64,000 bases of DNA from Nymphaea colorata (Eukaryota > Streptophyta > Magnoliopsida > Nymphaeales > Nymphaeaceae). A program made the translations under genes and the position numbers. This document shows, in pieces, positions 1-11,351 of the stretch. Each line of letters opens with the position of its first letter. Position 1 is the first letter of the stretch. Under the pieces are notes generated by a model. That model saw nothing but the letters and a program-made list of their open reading frames with translations, was not told the origin of the DNA and made no database searches. Where the stretch lies: positions 16,277,934 through 16,341,933 of the forward strand of contig NC_045138.2 of NCBI RefSeq assembly GCF_008831285.2. The letters run 5' to 3'.

Positions 1-906
1 GCAGTAGAATTCAAATTTACAAAAAAAGATAAAAAAAAATTACATTTCTGCGTTTTTTCCATTTTTTGTAGTCAGGTATATAACACAATATGAGACCTCA
101 TACAAGAAAATATCTAATAATATTAAGTTCCGAATTACAGAGACGAATTTTGTTTACGAATTTTATTTATTCTATAAAGTAAACAGAGTTTCTTCAGATC
201 CAAACTGCAGGATTTCAGCAAATAGAGTAGCAAGTTCTCTGATTTGACAAATTGAAAAAGCCCTTCCGTAACTTGAAGAGGGGAATTTGATGCTAAGTTT
301 CTGGAGAAGAATACTTGCTGTTTGCCATTGAAGAATCTATACATTCAATGAACTATAATACTCATGTATAATGGTTATTAAGAATATAGATTCACCTGGG
401 CCAAAAGTTGACAACCCAAAAAAAATAATTGGGAGAACAGCCTGCAATGATGATGACAAAGGCAATTCATGATCCTGTGGTTCTACTCCATATGTAGGAA
501 ATCATGTCATTCTTGTTTCTAACAGTCATGCATAGCTTCAATATGATGTTTCCATAACTATGTCCTAAAATGGACTCTATAATATTGTCAAAGGCTAAAG
601 AATAAGTGAACGAAACAGAAACTCTCTAAGAGAAGATAATCAATAACCTATTAGAAGAAGAAAAGATGCCAACAGGATTCAGCGTATATGACATTGGCTA
701 TATGAGAGATGGACAAACAACAAATAACCAACTGAATCTCTAGAAGCTGCACAGCTTGTATGGACACAAATGGATAACTAATTTTTCATTGGAAACAGCC
801 ACTCTCAGCTCACTGACAATATTAATTTGCAATTTTGGAAAAAGAATATGAACAGAAATTAGCCAAGGGATTCAATAAGTAAACCAACATGACAAAATGC
901 TAATAC
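1..906. other. probable intron of the SAAL1-like gene, open at the left edge
   Basis: The sequence left of the splice donor at 905-906 should be intron, then further exons, of the minus-strand SAAL1-like gene. I looked on the minus strand for the next expected segment of plant SAAL1-like proteins (an ARM-type block around ICLGILGNLACHE) and did not find it. The third exon therefore probably lies outside the window. The stretch is AT-rich and holds no recognisable repeat. Confidence 0.4.
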
Positions 907-2189
907 CATGAGTTCTGCATGAGATTTGTCCGTAGATAGATCCCATAACATGCAAGCAGACTCCTCCCAAAGGTCCCCCTTTGGCCATGCAATCGAATCT
1001 CTGGCACAATCAAGGTGCCCTTCATCTTGTTCAAACTCGCTCATAGTAACATCATCTGGAGCACCATCTCCTCTACCGGGTCGATAAATTTCATTTTCAA
1101 TATGTTCATTGCTTGCTGGTTGGAAGGAAAGTTCATTCTTGTGATTGAATGACTCACTTGTGTAATCTGAATCACTAAGCCCAGAAACACTAGTTGTATT
1201 GCACGTAGGATGTGAATGGGACTCCTCAACAGAATTCTCGACAGTTGATGATCTTTTTGAATTTTCATCACACTGGCTTGAACAAGGTAGAAGTTGTCGA
1301 ATGAGATGAATTATATAACTGGGATCAATGGTACTCGTGCTATCAACTATCTGCAAAGCATAAGAAAGATTCGCCGACCTTTCATATATCAGAAAGTCAG
1401 AAATTACTGCGACTTGATAGGTCACAGCTACCATGGTATAGCTATTGTTTTCTAGGAATGCAATTAATTGACAATCTAAAACATGGAATGGCTCATACAT
1501 TTACAGCGAAAGAAATCATTCAATCATCCAATGCATAAAAACCTCAGTGGTTTGAGCCTTTTAAGCAAACCAAAATGCGGAAGCTAAGGAAACGCAACGT
1601 TAACGGTACGGGTGAAAAAGGGATGAGAAGAACGCAAACGGACATGATCTCCACGGAACAGAAAGCAAGTGACTTATCCCCTAAATAATACACTACCATC
1701 TCAAGAATACTTCAAGCAAGTTACTAATGCAACGTGGTAGTCGACCTTCCCAAGATATTGATACGGGGAAGCAAAAGGAGCATATTTGAGCAACAGAGCA
1801 ACACAAATAATGGTCCGATTCTACCCGAAGCATGAGCAAACCTATTAGGAATCAAACATATCGAGGCCATATTATTCGTGTCAAGTTCTATGCTGCACTA
1901 CAGTAGTAGAAGGAAGAAGATTGCAGCATTGTGGAGAGGGAATAGTAAAGAAGTTAACATATTCATGAGAGATACTTCAATTTCAGGCGACAACTCGCTG
2001 ACCCAACAATTTCAAAGAGACACAAAGTGGTGGAAATTGTTAAATCATGGGCACAACAACGGTAGATGACATGAACCAATATATAACCTCTGAAGGAGAG
2101 GCATAGGGCAGATGGAAGGGAGTCGATGCCTCTTCTCCACCATCGCCAACATATTCTTCTTCCTCCTCTTCGCTTTTGGAGGGTGCCAT
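907..2189 (-). CDS. SAAL1-like ARM-repeat protein, 5' part (2 exons), truncated by window
   Basis: I read two exons. Exon 1 is 2189-2088: the ATG at 2189 encodes MAPSKSEEEEEEYVGDGG and ends at a GAG|gttata donor. Exon 2 is 1350-907: it starts after a ttgcag acceptor, ends at an ATG|gtatta donor, and joins exon 1 in phase 0. The joined N-terminus has 182 residues: an acidic start, then STIDPSYIIHLIRQLLP, a low-complexity Ser/Asp-rich linker, and WEESACMLWDLSTDKSHAEL. The last block matches what I know of plant 'protein saal1' homologues (serum amyloid A-like 1, ARM superfamily), which have a DPSYII..LIR.LLP helix and a W-E-E-x-x-C-x-L-W-D-L block before the ARM repeats. In animals SAAL1 is linked to cell proliferation; the plant role is unclear. 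The C-terminal ARM part is missing because the gene leaves the window. The sequence reads on in frame past both exon ends, but that text lacks family similarity and is intron. Confidence 0.72.
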
Positions 2190-3976
2190 GGTCCTCTTGG
2201 CGAACTCCGGCGGACACTCTCGTATCAGCTTCAATTTCCCTCCAAAACTTGGCGCTACGAACGACTGGCTTCCTCGAGCAGAGGATTTTTGCGTCTTGCT
2301 TTATCGGGTCGCAGATCAAACGACCTATACGTGATACACACACGACAAAATGACATGGACACGAGCCAGGAACAGGCGATTAACAGATTGGGAGAACCGG
2401 AGAACATTCGTGGATCCTTATGAAGATGCCGAGGAAACGTTATGACCACCGGATCGTCCGTTTTCTCTAGTCTGAAGAAAGGGCGTCTCAGACAATTCAA
2501 CAATAAAAAATAAAAAAACATGTTTAGTGTTTTTTCGGATCATCTTTTAGAACAGGTGGTATAAATGCTACAATATGATTAAACGTTTAATTTATGAAAT
2601 TAGATTATAGATTAAGAGATTCTAGTGTATGTCCTCGTTGTTTTAGGAAAAACAAGCACTTTAATGTAAGGGAAAGATCCTTATTCAGAAAATGATAGAG
2701 AGCATACAGCTATCAAAATGAGAGAAGAGGCCTACAAAGTGACACTGGAAGCAGTAGGAAGTAGAAGGCTGATCTTAAAGGCAGGCTTTGAAGCAAGAAG
2801 AGGGAGATAGATTTACGAAATAATTATGTAAGCCATGAAGCAATTATACCTGAACTGATGAAAGCAAAAATGCAAAACACCAACCTGAAAATAAGGAAAA
2901 ATGTAAAGCAATGTTCGTAGAGTAACTATGGATATTAGTCAGAATCTTTGCCACACCAACCAATGCATGTACATCAGCTAGGTTGACAACAAAGTAACCG
3001 TGGAATAATCAACCAGAAAACCGCAAAATAATTAACTGAACGATTGTTCGCCAATTTTAGAGCAAAGGAGCTTTCCATAATGTCTTGTAAGTTAAAAAGA
3101 AACCTGCTCGATTCAGTCTTGACCTAAGCTACAGCGTCCAATCTAACCTTGCATGCTTAGAATTGGAGTTGGGTTCAGATTTAGATCTGATTGTTCAAGA
3201 ACAAACTTGATCGCAACTGGCTTAAGACCTAAACGTTTACTTGCAAACAGGTCGGAACCTTTTGAAGTTAGCTAAGAACCAGACTCAATACAAATCCAAA
3301 TGCCACGTTCACGTTGGAAGATAGTCTATTATTAGATATGACTAAACAAGTTAGAGTTTAAAGTGAGAAATCAGGTGGCAAAGCTGAACCCTTTGATCAT
3401 GACCATACTCTGATTGGGTGTTTGTCTGCTTAAATCTTAGATCCTGATTAATTAGTAGGCTTACGAATGAATAGGTTGATTAATTAACTAGTCTAACGAA
3501 CTTATCTTAATTGGTTTAAAACATAGGTCATTTAGTAACTAACTCGACTGGGATTATCAACAGAGCACATGATGTTTATCGAAATTATTTTTTTCATTGT
3601 TGGAAATTAATTTTTGAATGTCCAACAAAATCTTGTAGTGATTATATATATATATATATATATATGCCTTATTTGTATATTTACTTCCCCAAATTAGAGA
3701 AGTTTCTGTCTACAGGCCTATATATATACACAACATACACAAAGAGGAGAGAGAGATAGAAATAGAAAGCTATTGATGGGAATCATTTGGGTTGTAGATT
3801 ACAAAAAGATCAGATGGTAGAAACTAAGTTGCAAATACATAAGTTAAATTGGTTTTAAAAGTCCAAAATACCTTCAAAAGAAGAAAACAAATGAGCTTCC
3901 TTAAACGAAAATTGTTGTCTTGTTGATAAGTATTTTAGACTCTTGAAAATTTGACTTCTATATTTTCAAATTTATC
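2190..3976. other. upstream region of the SAAL1-like gene and intergenic DNA
   Basis: This holds the presumed promoter and 5' UTR of the minus-strand SAAL1-like gene (about 2190-2500, relatively GC-rich, no clear TATA box) and then AT-rich DNA. There is an (AT)n microsatellite at 3643-3665. The 3110-3560 part contains degenerate GATCTGAATC-like words of a kind seen again near 9.4, 14.8, 38.5 and 39.4 kb. I see no gene. Confidence 0.5.
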
Positions 3977-4050
3977 TTTATCTTTTGATTTCATTGCAAT
4001 CGATGACCTTTATATATAGGTCATCGATTGCAATGAAATCAAAAGATAAA
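3977..4050. repeat. long perfect inverted repeat (hairpin), 33-bp arms
   Basis: Arms 3977-4009 and 4018-4050 are perfectly complementary over 33 bp, with an 8-base AT loop (4010-4017). Weaker pairing extends the stem outward to about 3955 and 4084. The stem includes the words TTTCATTGCAATCGATGACC and its complement. A transcript would form a near-perfect stem of more than 50 bp. That suits a young small-RNA precursor or the remnant of a fold-back MITE. No protein is encoded. Confidence 0.85.
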
Positions 4051-5777
4051 AATAAAGATAAAGTTGAAAATATTGAAAATTCAGTTGGGTATATTATTTT
4101 CAAAAATAAAATATCTCAAATTTTCCTTCCTTAGTAGTGACAGAGCATATACAGAAAAATAAAAAGTAAGATTGAAATTGCGATCACAGCTTTAATTGAA
4201 ATTTCAACATGCCTTCAAGTTAGAGGTCCAGGCTTATCATGGAAATAAAGTCAAAAAGTTAGCCCCTGAATGAAGGTGATGTCTTATCTTATTAAGTCCA
4301 CAGCCACATCAAGTTGCTTAGCCCTTTTCAGTCGATGATCTTATCTCAAGCTACCCTCCCGTTTATTATTCTTAATATAATTTCTTTCACTAGTATCGTT
4401 TATTTATTTATATGTTCTTGTTGACTGGAACATGATTTTCAGTTCGATTTTCATAGGTGTTATCATGAGTGGACCCAAGAAAGCCGACATGAGCCATGCA
4501 TGTGCCCTCCTCCTCAATTTGTTTTTTAAATTTACATTGAAACTTTAAAAAACTTCATTTGTCCTAAATAAAAAATTTGAAAAATTATATTTCAACCTCG
4601 AAAAATTTTAAAACTATAACTTGACTTTCTTCGTGAAAAAAAGAAAAATCATATCTCCACTACAAATGATGGCATTATGACACTTTAGTTGACAGGTACC
4701 CTCAAGTCCAAAAGCAATCCTAGACTCCAGGAAGAACCAGAGAAGAGGGGATGGGTTCTTTGTTCCTTCTTCCAATAGCTTTTCGCACTCAAAATATATA
4801 GTTTGTTTGTGCTGATTCATCCTTCCTTGGGCTGACAAAAAAAAACAATCGAGCATGTACCACATGCATCCATCCTAACCTGTCTTGTTGGTCAAGCGCC
4901 ACCAAAAGGCACAACAAATGATGCTTTTGTTTTTATTTGAAATAATAAACGTATTTAATTATTATGTCTTATTTAGTACAATACATATGTTAGCTAGCTA
5001 GGTTTAAATCGTATAGAAAGTTGATAGTGAGAGGAATATTTTCCCAAACAGACCCATAAGCTTAAATTCGGTATTATGAGTCTTCTATATATGGTTGTTG
5101 GTATAGCCTTACGAGGACAACGACATGAGAAAACTATGGAGATGAAAAGTTAAAAAGTTAAAAGTTGATCCAAAGTCTCCAACTTGACACTAACAATCTC
5201 TTGTTTGATGCCTTGCTTTTTCTGTGAATATTAATAAGCTCAGTAGTTACTGAAATTCGAGCATATCCGCTCGGCCCAGATCGGTTGACGCACATTATAT
5301 TTCGTTGGTATTTTTTAAAAAAATTAATTTAAATTTTCAAGTTATTTTCTAAGTGAAAAACACACTTATGAACTAACCCTGGCTCCACATTGGGGGGAGC
5401 TGGGCTGGACCACAGATGTTCTTAATTAGTACATTTATATATACAAATTCAAGAAAATTGAAACTAGCCGGCTGTCCGATGTCATCGGATGGTTAAATAT
5501 TTGAAATCCATTGCTGAAAGTGCTAATGAAACCATCATTAAAGCATTACAAATTGTTGTTATATCATTAACCATGGATAATGCTTTGTGGGTAAAGATTT
5601 TTAGCAACGAATTTTAAAAGTTTAACCATATGGCAACATCAGTTGATTCCAATTCTTCCAAAAACTCATATTGTTCTCAATGGTTAAAGATTGAATATCT
5701 AGCCAAGCTAAGGACATACAAACTGGGCATGGCGTCGAGTGCTAATTGGATCATGAAAATGACCTTTGAACCAGGAT

Positions 5778-5837
5778 TAGATTAAATAAGCTTGGTCCGA
5801 CCTGGCCTAGATTAACTAAGCTTGGTCCGACCTGGCC
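5778..5837. repeat. tandem repeat, 2 x 30 bp
   Basis: Two adjacent copies, 5778-5807 and 5808-5837, differ at one base (TAGATTAAATAAG versus TAGATTAACTAAG) and share AAGCTTGGTCCGACCTGGCC. No coding content. Confidence 0.9.
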
Positions 5838-6099
5838 AGGCCAGATAATTTTGTGGCTCAATCCATAGGCTGTGTTCAAGAGCGCTGCATGGCTACGTCT
5901 ATAAACATAGATAGAGTACGAGCCAGGAGGAGCTCTGGCCCTCCTCTTAAAAAAAAAAAAAAAAGTAGTAATAATTTACATGTAAATTTTAAAAAATTTC
6001 AGTTATCTTATATAAAAAAATTTAAAAAAATATATTTCAGCTCCTGTTAAAATTTTGAAACTATAATTTAATTTCTTTTAACTTCACACCCCGGAGTCA

Positions 6100-6852
6100 T
6101 CTCGATGTTGGCATGCAAAACATTGAGATGCAACATGTTGGTTCTAGTAATGTACATGGGACTTAAATGTTTGAACGTTTACAGTAGAATTCTTCACCCC
6201 CAGTTTTCTTTCTCTCTCTCAAGTCTCAAGATATATATTAATTATTTTGTAAAGCAGAGAGGAAGCAGACGTCCTGAGGTAGGGAAGGAAATAAGAGGGT
6301 ACGACAACTTTGATCGAGTGTTAATGGTGTCTTATTTGCAAACAGGAACTGCACCGACTCTGCGCCCTTTGTCTGATCCCAGCGTGCTTAATCCGATGGA
6401 AACCATGGGTGCAGAACCAGGGTTTTGGACCCCCGGTTTCTTACCAAGCGAGATAAGTTTTGCAGGAAGTAAGGAGTAGGTGAAGGTGGACATCTGTTCT
6501 GCTTTCTTTTTAATTTCGTCGCCAGTGAAATGGCAGTGGCAGCCATGTTGGACTCTCCCGCAAGCCTGGGATTGTAGCCCATCGAATTGCTCTTCTTCTG
6601 CAGGTTGGCCTACTTCTTTTACTTTCTTTCCAACTAAAAGTTAGCTTTCGATAGCGAGAGGGAGAAAGGTAAGTACCCAACTGAAAAAGGAAGGTTTGAA
6701 ATCTGCAGCAACCAACCAAAAGAAGAATCCAGGTTGAACGTTCGCTAGCTTAGTTTTCAATACTGTTCGCCGGTCTTCATGTCTGTTACATCTTTATGGA
6801 AGACAGAGATCTACTGAAGAGGCTGAAACCCCTCCGTTCCTCCGGTTGGTAA
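6100..6852 (+). other. possible transcribed leader with a splice donor; unidentified
   Basis: This stretch is GC-richer than its surroundings and has a consensus plant donor, GAAAG|GTAAGT, at 6669. About 130 bp further an ATG at 6796 opens an 18-codon frame (MEDRDLLKRLKPLRSSGW) ending at 6852. A second donor-like GGTTGGTAACT lies inside the end of that frame, so it might be a first coding exon. I found no downstream exon to join. It may be a non-coding leader, an upstream small frame, or nothing. Confidence 0.2.
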
Positions 6853-8650
6853 CTCTTTTCAACTCATTAATAGTATCTGAGTTTATAATCTAGAAAGAAA
6901 ACACCCATGAAAATCAAACATCACTGAGCTTACAGCGAACCACTAACCTGACCAGCTACCTTGCACTAATGTTTTTCTTCTCGCATCATAGAAAACAGTT
7001 TGAGAATCCAATCAGCCGTTTCGGCCAAATAGGTTTTTAATTATTTAAAAAACATATATAAATATATATTAAAAAAATATTTAACAAACCTTTCTTATCA
7101 AAGGGGAATAAAAATAAAAAAAACTAAAAATTTTAATTTTTTTTTAAATAAATGAAAATCGACGCATGGAACTATGTGAGGCTGATTTTGATAGCATTAA
7201 ATCAAACAACTATAGATCTCTTTTCTCTCTCTCCGTGCGAGTAGGTGGCAGGTGCCAACAAAAATGTTTGAGCAGTAGGGGTCTCTTAATAATAGCAAGG
7301 GATTTCTAAAATAAATCTTTTTAGACTATTACTTAAACTTGTGGGCTATGAGTTATATGTCGTGCGTGTACACGCGTATTTTTATTACGTACCATCCTCC
7401 TGAAGATATTGGCAATAATAATCTCATGAAATTTGTTTTCCATACCCAAACACAGAAATATCAACATGAACAAACGCGTATCGATCGAAAGGATTCATAT
7501 TGATGTTCAGATCTTTGTTAAAAATCTAAGTTAATTGCTGAACAAGAAACCATCACCGTAAGTACGTAACCGAATGTTAAAGGGTTTATAATTATACAAA
7601 CTTCTAAGAAAATGCACGCCACATGCATATAATACAAAATCGTATAAACCACTACCACGCATAGATGGAAATGATATTATAAGTCCAAAAAGTCATCGGG
7701 GTAGCAAAATATAAATCTAGAATTGTTGTGGGGGCCTAAGTTTTCATTGTCTAAACCACTAAGGCCACTTGAAAGTCTCTCTTGAGGCAAAATCTTGTAT
7801 TCCTTCGTTATCTACACGTAAAGAAAACTTATTAAATGAGAAGATGCCAATACATCTCGAAGACTATAATATGTCTTCCAAGGATTACATTGACACTTTT
7901 ATAAAGAAGCATATAATATATGATGACGATATTGAGAGGGGCCTTATTACTTATTAGTGCTAATTGCTAAACATAGAAACAAAATGGGCAGCTATAAATA
8001 AAGAAAATATTTTATAAACATTTTAATAATATATGTCGACATTTCCAACTGAATAACATAGCTGACAAACCGACAACCAAAGTCAAATAATTTTTTAGCT
8101 GAGAAATGATAAGAGGGCCTAATACCATCCATCAGATCCATTAAAACAACGTTTGTATCAATGTTTTGAACATCAACTTACGGATCCAAAACCTTTGAAA
8201 CTGGTGTTAACTAGTAAGTAAAATTTTTTCTATTATTACTGATTTTATTTTTGTTAATATATCAGCTGATACGAGACGGACTCTTTCCAGAAATCGGTCG
8301 ATTTGGTCGACACAGGCCCCATTTTAACTGCATGTCCTAAACGGAACATCGCGATACGACGTATCGTCCAATATAATTTCAAATACGGTAATATGCATCA
8401 GAGTCGGTTTCAATTGGCCGATTTTAATAGAATTAGTGGCAAAAGAGATTAGATTTGACAGCTAACTAATTTAAGGGCGCTACATGTCAAATCTTCGTGA
8501 CTTTTAAAGCATCTGAAGCGGCTTTTTCATATTTTTTATCATTTTAAATACGTTATATTTTTATTTTTTAAAAGTATTTATTTAATATTTCCGGCCAATT
8601 TTTCGCAGCCAATTATTCCACTGAATCGGTGATTTGGTAGGTTCAGCTGC

Positions 8651-8653
<3 letters not shown>

Positions 8654-8714
<61 letters not shown>
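8654..8714. repeat. (AT)n microsatellite, about 30 units
   Basis: Uninterrupted AT dinucleotide run of 61 bp, the longest in the window. Shorter AT runs occur at 3643-3665, 16158-16182, 21553-21581, 34170-34201, 58605-58632 and 62079-62103. Confidence 0.97.
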
Positions 8715-8716
<2 letters not shown>

Positions 8717-11351
8717 TTTTTTTTTTCTGGGTCAAAGCGTGAAATAAACAGTTGAGACAACGCGTGTATGTGTCCAAAAGTGCAAACAAATCTATGTAAA
8801 ATATTTAGGTAATTAATAAAAAATAACCATGTCACAAATTTTAAGTTATTTATTATAAAAATATTATTTTAATTTCTTAAGCCAGAGCGAAGGAAGACAA
8901 ATTAAACCACATGCAAACAATAAATAGTTTAAGCACGTAAGGACAAACGTCACAAGGGAGGTCGGTTTATAATAAATTGCTTAAAGACAGTTTCTGGAGT
9001 TGTGCAAGAGTAGAAGCATAAGATCAGCTGATTCTTCGTCCACAGATTTCGTGTTACTCTACAATTGATTCAATAAGTTCTTGTCATTCAACCACGCCAC
9101 TTCAGAACAATTACTAGTGTCTTTTTTATTAAATATCTACTTAAACGAAACTGAATTTAGCGAAAGCCCTAAATAGCATCATGCAAATCAATTTTCATAG
9201 TTTTCCATTTATTTTTTCAAAAATAAAATTTAAAATGTATGTAGCCGATTCAATTTAGCCAAAAAACTGATTTTTACAACAACAACCAAAATATATTGAA
9301 AATAAGATATCATTGAAGCGCCAAGTTTCGAGATCATATGCTATCCATTTACGCTTACGTAGATCCACTGTTTACCAGGTTCAATGTAGTCGGATCTTCC
9401 TTTATTTGGATCTGGACAAGGATTGTTTGAAACTGAATCTGGCTGATTAAACAGGGTAAGTTCCAAACAGCGGTTTAATGTATTATTTAAGTTGGTTCCA
9501 TATCTTAGATCCAGATTAAGATTCAATCAGCTACACCGCATCTCTAGATTGGGATCCGACCTCAGATTGGTATTTGGATCTTATCAGCTCAGCCAGTTCA
9601 CGTCCCTGGATTTTAGCCCAATAAAAAATTTGAGAATATAAACAGTGAAAAGTGGAAAATAGTTACCAATCAAACACTGACAGGAAAGGTGAAAAAAATA
9701 TGACGTGGTTGTAGTTGTATACTGTATCGACGTAATGTCGTAGCAGCTGCCGTGTCTGAAAAAGCTGAGGAAAGAAAGATGCTGCCAATATTGCCAAGAG
9801 ATGATTTATTGCTGAAATAATTACGCTGGTTTTTTCTTGCATGTGTTTGGCGACGTAGCCCTCGACTCTCGTTGTCCAGTAAATCTTTTACATTCTAAAA
9901 ATTTACGACCTTTTAATATAAAATCTCAGAAAAATTATTGCTACCAGAATGTCTTTAATGAGTATATGAAAATAGAAAAAACTGTTTCTATTTGGTCAAA
10001 TTATTGCTACCATATTACTGTTTATATTTTTGGAGTATTTGTCGATGTTAATCTTTTTTGCGAGATAGAAACTGCTTTGAAAACCATGCAATAGAAAGGG
10101 GAGACTTTTGATAACTTATGCTTGTCAAGAGAAATAATAATATATATTAAGCATGCTTAAAGGAACAGCCACAGGGAATATCCACTTATAGACATTTTTA
10201 TTTAGGAAAAAAGTTTTAAAAAAATACAATCTTAGCGTAAATAGTGTTTCATAAATAAAAAATTGAACTCGAGGGTGGCACCACAACTTTACTAAGTTAA
10301 AAAAATCCTTTTTTTATTTGTATAATTTATACATATCCTAGAAACGTTTTTTCATTATTTTAAATTGATTTTGTTTGTTTCTAAATATAAAAATGGTAAA
10401 GTAGAGTTAATCAACCGCCAACCTACCTCATAATGATCACACAGCATGTACGAATCGAGTCGCTGGGATGGACCAAGAAAAATAAGAAAAACCGGAACAC
10501 TGAATCGAATAAGAGTAATTTCTTATCCGGAATGTTTTAAAGCAATAGAAATTCAAAAATAAAAATTATTAAAAAAGAAGAAGAAAACTACAAAAAAGTA
10601 CGGCTCTGACGGCGGATCAGATCTCCGGCGGTCAGATTCGAGTCGTCCAAATCTTATCCATTTTCACAGCATAGGTATTGGTATTTGGATCTGGATCGAT
10701 GGTATGGACCCGGTTTGGGGTTAATTTTCCGGCAGGTCTCGATCGGGACGATGGCAGTTCACGCATTTCAAGGACATCATCTGCGTGCTTTTCTTGTTCT
10801 ACAGACGGCTACAGATGAAGAAGTGATGGATTTTCTATTTAAAAGATTCTTTAACCAATTGCAGATGGTAGGGAGGGAACTCGTCTATAGATGTCCCTTG
10901 ACCAACGCCACATCAGAGAAAAGAAGGAAAAGCTAGCAATACAGTGGACGCCCACCGATTCAAACAATCAAACCCGCCAAGAATCTTTCACGAAATCTCA
11001 TGGGCATTTCAAGCCCTTCCTCGGTTTCATAAAGCCGGGAAAGGCGCAGAGCCACGAGCAGAATCCACCACTCCAATCCTTCTTCCTCCCATTTCTCTGC
11101 ATCCATTCTGTCCACTTTTTCTCTGCCCAATACCAATAAGTCAAGTTTCTGCTGTCCTTCAAAGCAGTACTCCTCTTGGTTCCCAGTAGAGAGATTTCAT
11201 ATAATCCAGTGAAATGGTTCTTCTGTGTTGCTGACTTGCATCATCGATCGGGAAGGTGAACAAGCTCGCAGGGAATTGGGAGTCATCGCGTGTCGTATGA
11301 CAGACTAGAGAAGTAGATAGAGAGGAAACAGGTGGTTTAGTTCTTGGCTTC

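Larger units (their letters stand above)
4051..11351. other. AT-rich intergenic region
   Basis: About 7.3 kb with no gene I can support. It contains a 2 x 30 bp tandem repeat (5778-5837), a short GC-richer stretch with a good splice donor (6100-6852, listed separately), a 61-bp AT microsatellite (8654-8714) and degenerate GGATCTGGA/TCAGATTGG words at 9350-9620. The last 750 bp before 11352 carry the probable promoter and leader of the CHUP1-like gene. Short open frames at 10685-11189 overlap each other there and look like leader noise rather than protein. Confidence 0.5.

Noticed and set aside
135..344. Minus-strand 69-codon frame (QVTEGLFQFVKSENLLLYLL) as exon 3 of the SAAL1-like gene
   Set aside because: It has acceptor- and donor-like sites but does not match the ARM segment that should follow SHAELM. 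Left as intron.
1041..1271. 76-codon minus-strand frame inside SAAL1-like exon 2
   Set aside because: Alternative frame within a recognised exon.
8578..8835. 85-codon frame with IYIYIYIY
   Set aside because: Translation of the AT microsatellite. The same applies to frames at 21304-21621, 34007-34257 and 61942-62220.
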